In this document: positions 13,999 through 21,699 of the stretch, piece after piece | How positions within the stretch are numbered: position 1 is the first letter of the stretch | Layout of the letters: each line of letters opens with the position of its first letter | Assembly: GCA_030627725.1 (NCBI GenBank) | Contig: DAOVSZ010000005.1 | Coordinates: 1-23,038, forward strand | Source: Desulfobulbaceae bacterium | Lineage (GTDB): Bacteria > Desulfobacterota > Desulfobulbia > Desulfobulbales > DAOVSZ01 | Direction of reading: 5' to 3' | Length of the DNA stretch: 23,038 nucleotides | Program-made: the position numbers and the translations under genes | Notes under the pieces: generated by a model | Seen by the model: the letters and a program-made list of their open reading frames with translations, nothing else | What the model was told of the DNA's origin: nothing | Databases searched by the model: none

Positions 13999-14092
13999 GG
14001 TGTAATCCCATTTCTTTCAGGGTCGAAACCTTCTTCAACGATGCCCAAGCGGGTATCCGGCGGTCCCGATGCAAACTCATTCTATCATCCCG

Positions 14093-14128
14093 TTAAGAAG
14101 GCCGCGTCGGTTTAAGCTGACACGGCCT
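14093..14128 (-). terminator. probable terminator after the NhaD-like gene
   Basis: On the minus strand AGGCCGTGTC pairs with GACGCGGCCT (ten base pairs including one G-T) around a ten-base loop. The T-rich stretch TTCTTAA follows. It is 24 bases beyond the stop codon. The T tract is short, so strength is uncertain. Confidence 0.6.
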
Positions 14129-14151
14129 CCAAGACAATTAATAAACCCGCT

Positions 14152-15903
14152 TTAAGCCGGCTTGAACAGCATCAGCCAGACCTGGGCGATGATGATGCTG
14201 ATTATCATGAACGGGAAGGCCGTTTTCATAAACCCGAGGAAAGAAATCTTGTAGCCTTGCCCTTCGGCGATGCCCATGGTAACGACGTTAGCCGAGGCGC
14301 CGATGATCGTCCCGTTGCCGCCGAAACAGGCGCCCACGGCCAGGGCCCACCACAGGGTGTTTTCAGCGCCCGGAATTACCGTGGACAGATAGGCGACAAT
14401 GGGCAGCATGGTGGCGGTAAAGGGGATGTTGTCCACAAAGGCGCTCATAATCGCCGCCACCCAGAGGATCAGGGTCATGGAAATCAGATAATCGCCACCG
14501 GACAGATCGAGGATCCAGTCGGCAACTACCGCCAGCAGGCCGGCCTCTTGCACCGCACCCACCAGAATGAACAGAAAGATGAAGAACATCAAGGTCGGCC
14601 ATTCAATATCCTTTTCAATCATATGCAGCAAATCCACCTTTTTGGTGAGCAGGGCAACGGTGGTGAGGACGGAGGCGCCGGCCAGCGCTGCCACGCTCAC
14701 CTCCATGTGCCAGTAACCGTGGGACAAAAAAAGGAAGACTACAAAACCGAGAATAACCAGGCCATAAGTGAGCAGGGGCATATCATAAATCTTGTATTTT
14801 TCCTTCAGCTCGGCGGTGAACTCCGGCACATTGGAGATCGTTGCCTGGGCCGTGGTATAACTCTTCCCCCAGACCACCTTGACATACACGGTCAAGACCA
14901 CCATGCCGACCACACAGAGGAGAGCCAGGGCCATGACAAAGTCCATAAAGGTGAGGCCGGCATAGGAGCCGATCATGATATTGGGCGGATCGCCGATCAG
15001 GGTGGCGGTACCGCCGACATTGGAGGCCAGCACCAGCGGCATGAGCAGATGCAGGGGATTCAGACGGCAGGAGATGGATATCTCAATCGCCACTCCGGTC
15101 AAGAGCAGCATGGTGGTGACATTGTCGAGGAAGGCGGAACTGACCGCCGTGAAAACCATCAGGATGACGGTGAGCGGAAACACCTTGCCCTTGGCCAGCT
15201 TGTAGGAGATATAGGCGCACCATTGAAACACCCCGGTATTTTTCAGGATGCCGACAATGATCATCATGCCCATGAGCAGCAAGACGACGTTCATGTCAAT
15301 GCAGGAGATGGCCCGCCCAAAGGAGAAGATGCGGAAGTCGGGATTGATGGTGCCGATGGTATAGGAAATCAGCAGCATCATCGTCGCGCCCAGCATGGCG
15401 GCCACGGTCCGGTGCAGGAGTTCGAAGGCGATCAGCACATAGGCCAGGATAAAGACCACGGTGGCGATCCAGAAGGCCGATCCCAGGAACCGGTCCAGCA
15501 TCACATCTTCCGCAAGATAATAATGATCTCCCTTCTGGGCAAAATCGCTGCCTGGAAAATGCATGGCCTTGGCGCTGAAACTGGTTTTACGAACCTCCAA
15601 ATCTAACGAGGCATTATGCATGGCATCTTTTTCCACCATGAAATTGGTAACATAATGACCGTTATGCGCAGTCTCAACCGCCGTCACCTCATGGCCGTTC
15701 AGCTTCACCGCCACAATCGCCTCGCCGACCGGCTCCTTATGGGAATCAATGATGGTGCCTGAAATAGTCACATATTCGCCGCCCTCAATGATTACCATTT
15801 CGTGGGTTTTCTTACCCCCACCGCCGCTGGCAAAGGCCAGAGAACCGAAAAAGAGTAAAACAAGACTTATGATAACAGGCATGATTACTTTTGGTGTGCG
15901 CAT
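14152..15903 (-). CDS. ArsB/NhaD-superfamily permease with a secreted N-terminal regulatory-like domain
   Basis: A 583-residue protein. I start it at the ATG at 15903: GGAGG lies eight bases upstream and a signal peptide then begins at residue 1 (MRTPKVIMPVIISLVLLFFG, ending near AFASG). An in-frame ATG at 15930 is less likely. Residues about 40-125 form an extracytoplasmic beta domain of carboxypeptidase-regulatory-like type (VTISGTIIDSHKEPVGEAIV). The rest is an ion-transporter (CitMHS/ArsB/NhaD) domain with paired motifs: SSAFLDNVTTMLLLTG and SAFVDNIPFTATMLP, then GGTATLIGDPPNIMIGSYAG and GGNGTIIGASANVV. Transport of Na+ against H+ fits the neighbourhood, but arsenite or dicarboxylate transport cannot be excluded. 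The CBS gene upstream is probably co-transcribed. Confidence 0.85.
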   Translation of the reverse strand: MRTPKVIMPVIISLVLLFFGSLAFASGGGGKKTHEMVIIEGGEYVTISGTIIDSHKEPVGEAIVAVKLNGHEVTAVETAHNGHYVTNFMVEKDAMHNASLDLEVRKTSFSAKAMHFPGSDFAQKGDHYYLAEDVMLDRFLGSAFWIATVVFILAYVLIAFELLHRTVAAMLGATMMLLISYTIGTINPDFRIFSFGRAISCIDMNVVLLLMGMMIIVGILKNTGVFQWCAYISYKLAKGKVFPLTVILMVFTAVSSAFLDNVTTMLLLTGVAIEISISCRLNPLHLLMPLVLASNVGGTATLIGDPPNIMIGSYAGLTFMDFVMALALLCVVGMVVLTVYVKVVWGKSYTTAQATISNVPEFTAELKEKYKIYDMPLLTYGLVILGFVVFLFLSHGYWHMEVSVAALAGASVLTTVALLTKKVDLLHMIEKDIEWPTLMFFIFLFILVGAVQEAGLLAVVADWILDLSGGDYLISMTLILWVAAIMSAFVDNIPFTATMLPIVAYLSTVIPGAENTLWWALAVGACFGGNGTIIGASANVVTMGIAEGQGYKISFLGFMKTAFPFMIISIIIAQVWLMLFKPA

Positions 15904-15976
15904 TGATTTACCCCTCCAGCAACAGAACATTGTTTACGTTGATTGTAGTTTCCGGTTGAATTGTCTCTTCTTTTTG

Positions 15977-16102
15977 CTATTCCCTCATTATCTTGATAAG
16001 GCCTGAATATGAAACGCTGCGTTGCTGACGTTTTTCTTCAACAACCACAACAGGTGTGATCCGGCAGGTACGCAGATGACAATCCAGACCTTCTTTATCC
16101 AT
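15977..16102 (-). CDS. possible 41-residue ORF between the CBS gene and the permease
   Basis: The minus-strand ORF begins MDKEGLDCHLRTCRITPVVV and ends KIMRE. It contains two Cys and one His in CHLRTC. It fits into the 199- to 226-base gap without overlap, but the only ribosome-site-like sequence (CGGAG) is too close to the ATG. It has no recognised family and may be chance. Confidence 0.22.
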   Translation of the reverse strand: MDKEGLDCHLRTCRITPVVVVEEKRQQRSVSYSGLIKIMRE

Positions 16103-16129
16103 TCTCCGACAGTAACCGCTTGCAGAATC

Positions 16130-16711
16130 TCACAGAAGACACTCATCACCGGCAAGCTTCAGCAGCTCGGGGAAAATGTCCATAAGACTCACTACCCCGA
16201 TAATTTTATCTTTTCTGCTCACCAGCGGTTGCCGGATATTCTCCTTGAACATCACAAAAATCGCCTTGTTCAGGGTATCCTCTTCCTTCAATAGCGGGTA
16301 AATCGGAGACATGATATCCCCTACTTTCTTTTTGGTCTGCTGTTTTATCAGCTCCAGAAAGGTGGAGTGCAGCCAGGTAAAGCGCTTCTGCATCTCGGTT
16401 ATTTCATCAGCCACTTCCAGGGTCCTGGACGACAAAATGGCATAGAACTTTCGTGAATGCTTCACTTCCTTGGCCGGTTCTGGAACCAGACCTTTAATAA
16501 TATCGAAGAAAGATAATTTGCCGATAATACGACCGGATGCATCGGTAACAAACATGGTCTTGTGAAATTTACCGCCCCCCCCTCCCACGATTTTTTCATG
16601 ATTTTCCTTCAGCTTACCCAATGCTTCACAAAGAGGGGCCTCAACGCCAACAGTATCGTATTCCTCAATACGAGACATGATGTCCTTCACTCTTTTCTCA
16701 TCGGATTTCAT
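16130..16711 (-). CDS. CBS-domain-pair protein with a G8 tract in the coding sequence
   Basis: A 193-residue soluble protein with two CBS motifs. The first (about 5-75) runs from KRVKDIMSRIEEYDTVGVEA to TDASGRIIGKLSFFDIIKGL; the second (about 128-187) runs from KVGDIMSPIYPLLKEEDTLN to KDKIIGVVSLMDIFPELL. A helical segment (about 80-125) separates them. CBS pairs usually bind adenine nucleotides and gate transporters or enzymes. A Gly run (VGGGGGKFH, about 42-50) interrupts CBS1 and is encoded by eight consecutive G (C on the + strand at 16575-16582), a possible slippage site. A GGAGAGC ribosome site precedes the ATG. Position upstream of the NhaD-like permease suggests it regulates that protein. 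Confidence 0.87.
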   Translation of the reverse strand: MKSDEKRVKDIMSRIEEYDTVGVEAPLCEALGKLKENHEKIVGGGGGKFHKTMFVTDASGRIIGKLSFFDIIKGLVPEPAKEVKHSRKFYAILSSRTLEVADEITEMQKRFTWLHSTFLELIKQQTKKKVGDIMSPIYPLLKEEDTLNKAIFVMFKENIRQPLVSRKDKIIGVVSLMDIFPELLKLAGDECLL

Positions 16712-17020
16712 CCTTTGCTCTCCTTAAAAATTTCTTGCACAGGTTGATGTCATCGAGGGCGCCGGCAACCCCCTTTCCTTTTCAGCGTACCGGACACACC
16801 GTTGACAGCTCCGCGGATAACCATGCCCATTCACCGAAATACCGACCCAAAGCTTGGCAGCGTAACCCATAACATTCCACAACATTTTATATACTTATAC
16901 AATTCTAGACATGCGTCAAATAGTATTTAACGTCTCTTCTACGGTTTAAAACATAATTCAAAAACATAATTTAATAATTTCGGACTATTAGGGGAGAAAA
17001 AAAATGTTGACACTCCTCCG
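16712..17020. other. AT-rich intergenic region with a possible promoter for the CBS-permease pair
   Basis: This 309-base stretch contains no ORF I can support. From about 16880 to 17000 it becomes strongly AT-rich. On the minus strand TTGACG (16919-16914) is followed after 14-20 bases by TATAAG/TATATA-like sequence (about 16899-16886), a weak promoter candidate with imperfect spacing. Just beyond the stop of the exchanger gene the minus strand reads a run of eight T (about 17003-16996) after a very short GAC/GTC dyad, which might help termination. Confidence 0.35.
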
Positions 17021-18142
17021 TCATAATTTTTTTGTGATGAACCGGAAAAGCAAGGGGTAAACAATCCCGGCCGTAAGAGCTGTGAGAATGAGGACCTCAT
17101 TCATCTCCAGAGACAGGAAACCCATTTTCTCCCCAAGCGTCCCGGCAACAACGATCATGGAAAGAGGGGAAGAAAGCAACAGGGACATGGAGCATGCATC
17201 TTTCATGCTGATCCCTAAAGGACGGGACAGCGCCATAGGATAGATATTGCTTACAAAGACCATTACTGTAAGAAACAGGGCGAATATGATATTCTCCGGA
17301 GATGCAAGCAGTCCGACTTCCATGCTTGAGCCTATGCCGACGAAGAAGAAGGGGATCAAGAAGCCGAAACCAAGCGCATTCAGCTTTTCCTCAAATCGTC
17401 CCTTGCTTCGGAACGTATAGCTGAAGACCATGCCCGCAAGAAAGGAACCGAGTATCGGTTCCACTCCGGCTGCCGCTGCCAGCAGACCGCCGGCAAAAAC
17501 TATGGTCACCACTCCCCGCATACCCTCCTCAACCGGGTCTTCGCTCTCCATGACCTTTTCCACCCGTTCCGGATACCACCAGACAAGCAGATATACTATT
17601 CGTAATACAAGCAATGCCAGTCCAAACAGAAGAACCAGTTTGAGAAGTTCAAGACCGGCGGTCCGGCTGAATCCATATTTGTGAACGGCATCTATGAGCG
17701 TAAGGACAATGATCGAAAGCAGCTCTCCTGTCAGGGCAACACCGACAATGTCCCGCCCCAAGGGCGTTTTGATGATCTTTGATTCTTTCAGGACCGGGAC
17801 CACAATTCCGGCGGATATCATGGCAACAGCCACGCCAAGAAAAAATGAATGGCCGAGCAGGATAAAAAGTAGCGGAGTAATGCTGAAGGAAAGGAGCGAA
17901 ACGGCAACATACCAGAATGCCTTGCCGCTTTTCAAGATACTCCGCACATCCAGTTCCATGCCGGCAATGAACATGAGGTAGATAAAACCGATTTCCTTCA
18001 GGAGAAGGAACCAGTCAGGGCGAGAGTCAAGAACAAAGTTAAAGAGCAGGGCCCCATAGACAATCTCAAGCGCGGCGGAAGGCGCCCTGAGCCGGCGGGC
18101 CAGAAATGGGATGACCGCAACCCCGGCAACGACCAGGAACAT
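17021..18142 (-). CDS. CPA2-type Na+(K+)/H+ exchanger membrane subunit
   Basis: An at least 373-residue Na_H_Exchanger (CPA2/KefB-like) membrane protein with about 11-12 helices. Visible are FLARRLRAPSAALEIVYGAL, then FIYLMFIAGMELDVRSILKS, AMISAGIVVPVLKESKII, GVEPILGSFLAGMVFSY and FLIPFFFVGIGSSMEVG, all in family order. At the helix-5 site, where many CPA2 members have Asp, it has Glu140 (TGELLSIIVL). It ends without an RCK domain; that function lies in the next gene upstream. The ATG at 18142 has no ribosome site. A perfect AAGGAGG (18187-18181) points to an in-frame ATA at 18172, which would add ten residues and complete helix 1. Confidence 0.88.
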   Translation of the reverse strand: MFLVVAGVAVIPFLARRLRAPSAALEIVYGALLFNFVLDSRPDWFLLLKEIGFIYLMFIAGMELDVRSILKSGKAFWYVAVSLLSFSITPLLFILLGHSFFLGVAVAMISAGIVVPVLKESKIIKTPLGRDIVGVALTGELLSIIVLTLIDAVHKYGFSRTAGLELLKLVLLFGLALLVLRIVYLLVWWYPERVEKVMESEDPVEEGMRGVVTIVFAGGLLAAAAGVEPILGSFLAGMVFSYTFRSKGRFEEKLNALGFGFLIPFFFVGIGSSMEVGLLASPENIIFALFLTVMVFVSNIYPMALSRPLGISMKDACSMSLLLSSPLSMIVVAGTLGEKMGFLSLEMNEVLILTALTAGIVYPLLFRFITKKL

Positions 18143-18275
18143 ACTGAGTTGATTTTCATCAATATGGACTATTACCCAGGCCTCCTTGGCAAAAAAAAGG
18201 GGCAGCTATCAGCGGTCAGCTTTTAAGATTGTCTCATATCATTCGTTGCCCTGACCCCTGCCCTCAGCCCCCTCA

Positions 18276-19763
18276 TTAGACGGCAGCCTCAAAAGGCGGT
18301 ATGAGCAGCGTGGAAGCGGGAGACCGGCTAACGACCTGCCAGGCAACATCCGGACGAAACAATGAACGAAACAGGCCGACATGTCGCCAGCTGTTCATGT
18401 TGATGACCGTCAACTGGTACGACTCAAGCGCCTTGCACAGAGCCAGAATCGGATTCCCCTCAAGTTCTACCATCTTAATGCTCGTTCCATGGACTAAACT
18501 GAGGTCGGAGACGGTTTTTCTCATACGTTCGCGGAGCAACAGGTCCTCTTCCGATGTGATGTATCTGGAAAAATTAACAAAAAGCGCCTCGATTGCGCAG
18601 TCGATGGTCGAGGCAACCTCAAGGGCCGCTTCCAGGGCCTTCTGCACCCCCTCGGGCTCAACACAGGGAACGGCAGCCTTCACATATGGAAAAGTGCCGG
18701 CGGCAAGGAGAACAGGACAGCATCCTGCGTCAGACAGATCGCGAAGAAGCTGTTTGTATTTTCCGGACAGGGCGGCAAGAGATGTGCTTTTGCCGAAAAA
18801 TCCTGCTTTGGGGAGAATCAGCATCCCTGCCCGCCATGAAGTGTTCAGCAGCAATCTCTTAACTGCCTTCAACGGCGGCAGGTCGGTTGTTTCAATGGCA
18901 ATTTCAAGGATACCATGCTGTTCTGTTCTTTCCGCCAGTCCTTTTTTAAGAACAGACTCCTTGTCTCGCGGACAGACAAACACAGCCTTCCGCAGGGGAA
19001 AGACACTGAAAAGGTAGTCCACCTCCGCAAGAAAGGACTCATGGCCGTGGCCGTCAAAATAGATAATGGTGGTGTTGCCGTACTCAAGAGGGAAGTGCTG
19101 AAACCGGAAGCGCAGCATCTCGCTTACGGCATTAAGGAGCTTCGGCTCACCAAGGATAACCAGACGGTCTTTCGGCGACAAGGTTGTGTCGCCGTGCGGG
19201 ACGACAATCCTGCCCTCACGATAGATAATCCCGACCTTCCAGTGTTTCGGGCTTAAAACCTGCAAGGACTTATTGGCCAGTTTTGAATGGGGGTGGACCT
19301 CTACCTCGAGAATTTCATTTTTCCCCAATCCGATGCCATGAACGGCTTTGGCCGTATGCTCCAGACGATTACGAAGCCCCATGGCGCTGACCTGAAAGAT
19401 ATTCTCCACCTCAACCTGCAAGGCCTCGAGTTCCTTAATCCCGTTGGGAGTAATGCCAAGAGAAATAATTCGTGGGACCTGAAAGTGCCGACGTAAGACC
19501 CGTGCAACCTCAATGTTAATTTTTTCGACAGTGGTGGTAATAAGCACCGTATCAGCGTTGTCGGCTCCCGCCTCTTCGAGTGTCAATCTGCTGGTGGCAT
19601 CTCCCTGAATAATGGTCAGTGACTCTCCACGCCAACGAGGCGCCGCTTCAATAGCCTCCGGCTTGTTTTCGATACAAGTCAGGAAACGTCCCCTGGCAAG
19701 CATCCTGATCAACCGGATGCCGACATTTCCCAGGCCTACCACGATGATCTTGTTTCTTTTCAT
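18276..19763 (-). CDS. TrkA/RCK-domain regulator with Usp-like C-terminal region
   Basis: A 495-residue cytoplasmic protein. From the ATG at 19763, residues 5-120 are a TrkA_N (RCK, NAD(H)-binding) domain with the dinucleotide motif VVGLGNVGIRLIRMLARG. A TrkA_C domain follows (about 150-215: NEILEVEVHPHSKLANKSLQ, PHGDTTLSPKDRLVILGEP). The remaining roughly 270 residues resemble universal-stress-protein folds, ending SPASTLLIPP. A TTG at 19802 would lengthen it by 13 residues and overlap the CBS gene, which is less likely. The exchanger gene follows on the same strand and lacks its own RCK, so this protein probably gates it in response to nucleotides. The exact start is not fixed by a clear ribosome site. 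Confidence 0.88.
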   Translation of the reverse strand: MKRNKIIVVGLGNVGIRLIRMLARGRFLTCIENKPEAIEAAPRWRGESLTIIQGDATSRLTLEEAGADNADTVLITTTVEKINIEVARVLRRHFQVPRIISLGITPNGIKELEALQVEVENIFQVSAMGLRNRLEHTAKAVHGIGLGKNEILEVEVHPHSKLANKSLQVLSPKHWKVGIIYREGRIVVPHGDTTLSPKDRLVILGEPKLLNAVSEMLRFRFQHFPLEYGNTTIIYFDGHGHESFLAEVDYLFSVFPLRKAVFVCPRDKESVLKKGLAERTEQHGILEIAIETTDLPPLKAVKRLLLNTSWRAGMLILPKAGFFGKSTSLAALSGKYKQLLRDLSDAGCCPVLLAAGTFPYVKAAVPCVEPEGVQKALEAALEVASTIDCAIEALFVNFSRYITSEEDLLLRERMRKTVSDLSLVHGTSIKMVELEGNPILALCKALESYQLTVINMNSWRHVGLFRSLFRPDVAWQVVSRSPASTLLIPPFEAAV

Positions 19764-19782
19764 AAGCCGATTTTTGTCGGTC

Positions 19783-20187
19783 TCAGAACAGTTTGTTATC
19801 AAGAATCAACGCTGCGAGTGAAATCATACCGATAAGTTCGCCCTTCTCCTCAACCGGCGCTCTTCGAATACCGGCGCTATATATAAGACGGGCAACATAC
19901 CTGATATCCATGTCCGCAGGCACAGTGATAATCGGTTTTGTCATAATTTCATAGACGTTTACTTCCTCAAAAGCCCTCCCGGGTATTATGACGCCCTTGA
20001 TCATATCCTGAATGGCTATCAAACCCCAGGCATCGTCCTCATGCCTTTTTTCCACCAGCAGGGCGGAAACGTTCTTGTCCCTCATTTTTGAGACGGCCTC
20101 CTTGGTGGTGGCCATACCGTCGATGGAGATCAGCTCCTTGTGCATAACGTCTCTTGCCCGCACAATCGAAGTTGTTGCTAAGCCCAT
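19783..20187 (-). CDS. CBS-domain-pair protein
   Basis: A compact 134-residue Bateman module and nothing else. CBS1 is about residues 8-70 (ARDVMHKELISIDGMATTKE, DAWGLIAIQDMIKGVI) and CBS2 is about 75-134 (YEIMTKPIITVPADMDIRYV, ELIGMISLAALIL). A GGGAGA ribosome site lies just before the ATG. The stop is 19 bases before the TrkA gene, so CBS, RCK and exchanger look like one transcript. The likely role is adenine-nucleotide-dependent control of the exchanger or of signalling; ligand identity cannot be read from sequence. Confidence 0.9.
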   Translation of the reverse strand: MGLATTSIVRARDVMHKELISIDGMATTKEAVSKMRDKNVSALLVEKRHEDDAWGLIAIQDMIKGVIIPGRAFEEVNVYEIMTKPIITVPADMDIRYVARLIYSAGIRRAPVEEKGELIGMISLAALILDNKLF

Positions 20188-20268
20188 AAGATTTCTCCCT
20201 TTTCATGATATCTTCTTAAAAATATACCTATTCAGGTGTGGTTACAGAATTAGCCTAAACTCTATGCT

Positions 20269-20393
20269 GTAACTGTTCAGCAGTGCTCCAGATGTGTGCA
20301 GATAAGCGCAGACTTCGAGCAGGCTGGAGAACTATAGTAGCCCTATGTGAACCAGCCTGATCGCACGCAGATGGGGTGCTGCTGAACAGTTAC
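20269..20393. repeat. palindromic element, copy 1 (125 bp)
   Basis: Perfect 15-base terminal inverted repeats, GTAACTGTTCAGCAG and its complement, flank arms that pair again at the centre (CAGGCTGG with CCAGCCTG). An unpaired block on each side is shared with copy 2: CCAGAT on the left and GATGGGGTG on the right. It lies between the P-II-like gene and the CBS gene. Its right end is one base from the P-II stop codon. It contains no ORF and is MITE- or REP-like in form. Confidence 0.85.
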
Positions 20394-20394
20394 C

Positions 20395-20742
20395 TTAAAA
20401 ATATTGGTCGCGCACCTCATCTCTAAACCGTTCCATCTGGCTTTCAAGCCCGATCACATGTTCCACCGGCAGCACGAAGGCAATACCGGTTCCAGGCTTC
20501 TGGAATTCTCCGGCATCGCCTATGGCATCCAGTATATTCTGGACGATATGCTCTTCAATAAGAAACATGACGATGTCGGTCTGGGCTTCCAGGCTCAGTC
20601 CAAAAAAGGTCTTTGCCTCATGAACGCCGGTCCCCCTTGCCGGTATGATCGTAGCACCGGTAGCGCCGGCCTTTTTGCCGGCATCGACAATACTGTCGGA
20701 AATAGACGACTTGACACTTGCCAAGATAATCTTAAATCGCAT
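20395..20742 (-). CDS. P-II-like regulatory protein of the DUF1538 operon
   Basis: A 115-residue small ferredoxin-fold protein like GlnB/GlnK. It opens MRFKIILASVKSSISDSIVD and closes with the P-II C-terminal pattern (GDAGEFQKPGTGIAFVLPVE, then HVIGLESQ). The middle (GATGATIIPARGTGVHEAKT) lies where P-II proteins carry the T-loop, but no uridylylatable Tyr is obvious. I start it at the ATG at 20742 because AAGGAGG lies eight bases upstream and the previous stop ends there; a start 15 codons earlier would run into the previous gene. Co-translation with a DUF1538 protein implies that it gates that transporter, as GlnK gates AmtB; this is inference. Confidence 0.85.
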   Translation of the reverse strand: MRFKIILASVKSSISDSIVDAGKKAGATGATIIPARGTGVHEAKTFFGLSLEAQTDIVMFLIEEHIVQNILDAIGDAGEFQKPGTGIAFVLPVEHVIGLESQMERFRDEVRDQYF

Positions 20743-20744
20743 CG

Positions 20745-21530
20745 TTAGTCCTCCTTGATGATAGTCTTCGAACGTTTTGCTGCCCAATGGGTAAACTGGG
20801 CGTACCCCATGACGGTAATAATGGGAAACAGGCTGGCAAAGGCAATAAGACCGAACCCGTCCAGGGCCGGATTGCGGCCGGGAACGGATTCCGACAAACC
20901 AAGACCGAGCGCTGCGACCAGAGGAACAGTTACGGTCGAGGTAGTGACCCCGCCTGAGTCGTAGGCCAGTGCAATAATATCTTTAGGGGCGTATATGGTC
21001 TGGATGACCACAACAATGTATCCTGCCATGATATAGATATAGAGCGGCGTGCCGGTGACAATGCGAAAGGCGCCGAGCGAGATGCCGATGGCAACGCCAA
21101 AGGCCACCGTAATCCGCAGGCCCCACTGTTTAATGGTGCCGGCCGAGACCTCGCTTGCCTTGAAGGCCACCGCGATAAGAGACGGCTCGGCAATGGTTGT
21201 GGCAAAGCCGATCAGGGCGGCAAAAAGATATATCCAGCCGTAGGCGGTCCAGTCAACCGTATCAACCGGCACGTCCTGTCCGTAAATAAAGGCCGGGTTG
21301 GAGAGCTGGGTGGCCATGATCTTGCCGAGCGGGAACAAGGCCTTGTCAAGACCGGCAAGAAACAGGGCCAGTCCAACAATCACATAGACGACTCCCACAA
21401 TAACACGACGGAGGTGTGGAAAAGGCTGACGCAAGACAAACAGCTGAAAGCAGGTTATCAGGATGATGATAGGCAGCACATCCCGAAACGTCAAAAGCAG
21501 TATTTTTCCGAAATCAAGAAGGAATTCCAT
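20745..21530 (-). CDS. DUF1538 membrane protein, second of a pair (UmpAB-type antiporter subunit)
   Basis: A 261-residue polytopic membrane protein with about 7-8 helices. DUF1538 hallmarks are visible: LRQPFPHLRRVIVGVVYVIV, TTIAEPSLIAVAFKASE, AYDSGGVTTSTVTVPLVAAL, then GRNPALDGFGLIAFASLFPI. Paired DUF1538 proteins (UmpAB, from a Halomonas) have been reported to act together as a Na+(Li+,K+)/H+ antiporter. This protein and the next gene to the right are about the same length and clearly paralogous. The ATG has no strong ribosome site. The stop is three bases before the P-II gene. Which of the two is UmpA or UmpB cannot be told here. Confidence 0.88.
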   Translation of the reverse strand: MEFLLDFGKILLLTFRDVLPIIILITCFQLFVLRQPFPHLRRVIVGVVYVIVGLALFLAGLDKALFPLGKIMATQLSNPAFIYGQDVPVDTVDWTAYGWIYLFAALIGFATTIAEPSLIAVAFKASEVSAGTIKQWGLRITVAFGVAIGISLGAFRIVTGTPLYIYIMAGYIVVVIQTIYAPKDIIALAYDSGGVTTSTVTVPLVAALGLGLSESVPGRNPALDGFGLIAFASLFPIITVMGYAQFTHWAAKRSKTIIKED

Positions 21531-21591
21531 TTCAAATCAATTAAAGATAACTACTCAAGTATGAGCGAAAAGTTACAAAAAACTCCAGCCT

Positions 21592-21699
21592 GTAACTACT
21601 CAGCAGTGCTCCAGATGTGTACAAGCAGGCTGGTGAACTATAGTAAATCTATGTGAGCCAGCCTGCTTGTACACAGATGGGGTGCTGCTGAGTAGTTAC
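21592..21699. repeat. palindromic element, copy 2 (108 bp), between the DUF1538 genes
   Basis: The ends GTAACTACTCAGCAG and complement (15 bases) and the inner arms TGTGTACAAGCAGGCTGG and complement (18 bases) pair perfectly. They are separated by nine mismatched positions per arm, and the loop contains ACTATAG...CTATGTG. It ends inside the stop codon of the upstream DUF1538 gene: the TAA (21698-21696) is part of the GTAAC terminus. In the transcript it would form a very stable hairpin between the two cistrons. Confidence 0.9.

Larger units (their letters stand above)
13716..14151. other. intergenic region between the sensor-kinase operon and the NhaD-like gene
   Basis: This 436-base stretch holds the terminator of the upstream minus-strand gene (near 14093-14128) and the 59-codon membrane ORF. 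It must also hold the promoter for the kinase operon, although I see no convincing -35/-10 pair. A second minus-strand ORF of 39 residues (beginning MSLHRDRRIPAW near 14082) overlaps the start of the 59-codon ORF in another frame and is not supported. No RNA gene was recognised. Confidence 0.4.

Noticed and set aside
13963..14082. A 39-residue minus-strand ORF beginning MSLHRDRRIPAW
   Set aside because: It overlaps the better-supported 59-codon membrane ORF in another frame, has no ribosome site and no features.
14257..15606. A 449-codon open frame on the + strand
   Set aside because: It is exactly antisense to the permease gene, has a composition dominated by His, Gly, Gln and Asp typical of reverse-complemented membrane genes, and has no recognisable domain.
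15904..15930. Upstream ATG for the permease (MFCCWRGKS...)
   Set aside because: The GGAGG site lies inside this stretch and serves the ATG at 15903, which starts a proper signal peptide.
18301..19017. A 238-codon open frame on the + strand
   Set aside because: It is antisense to the TrkA/RCK gene, Ser/Arg rich, with no domain or ribosome site.
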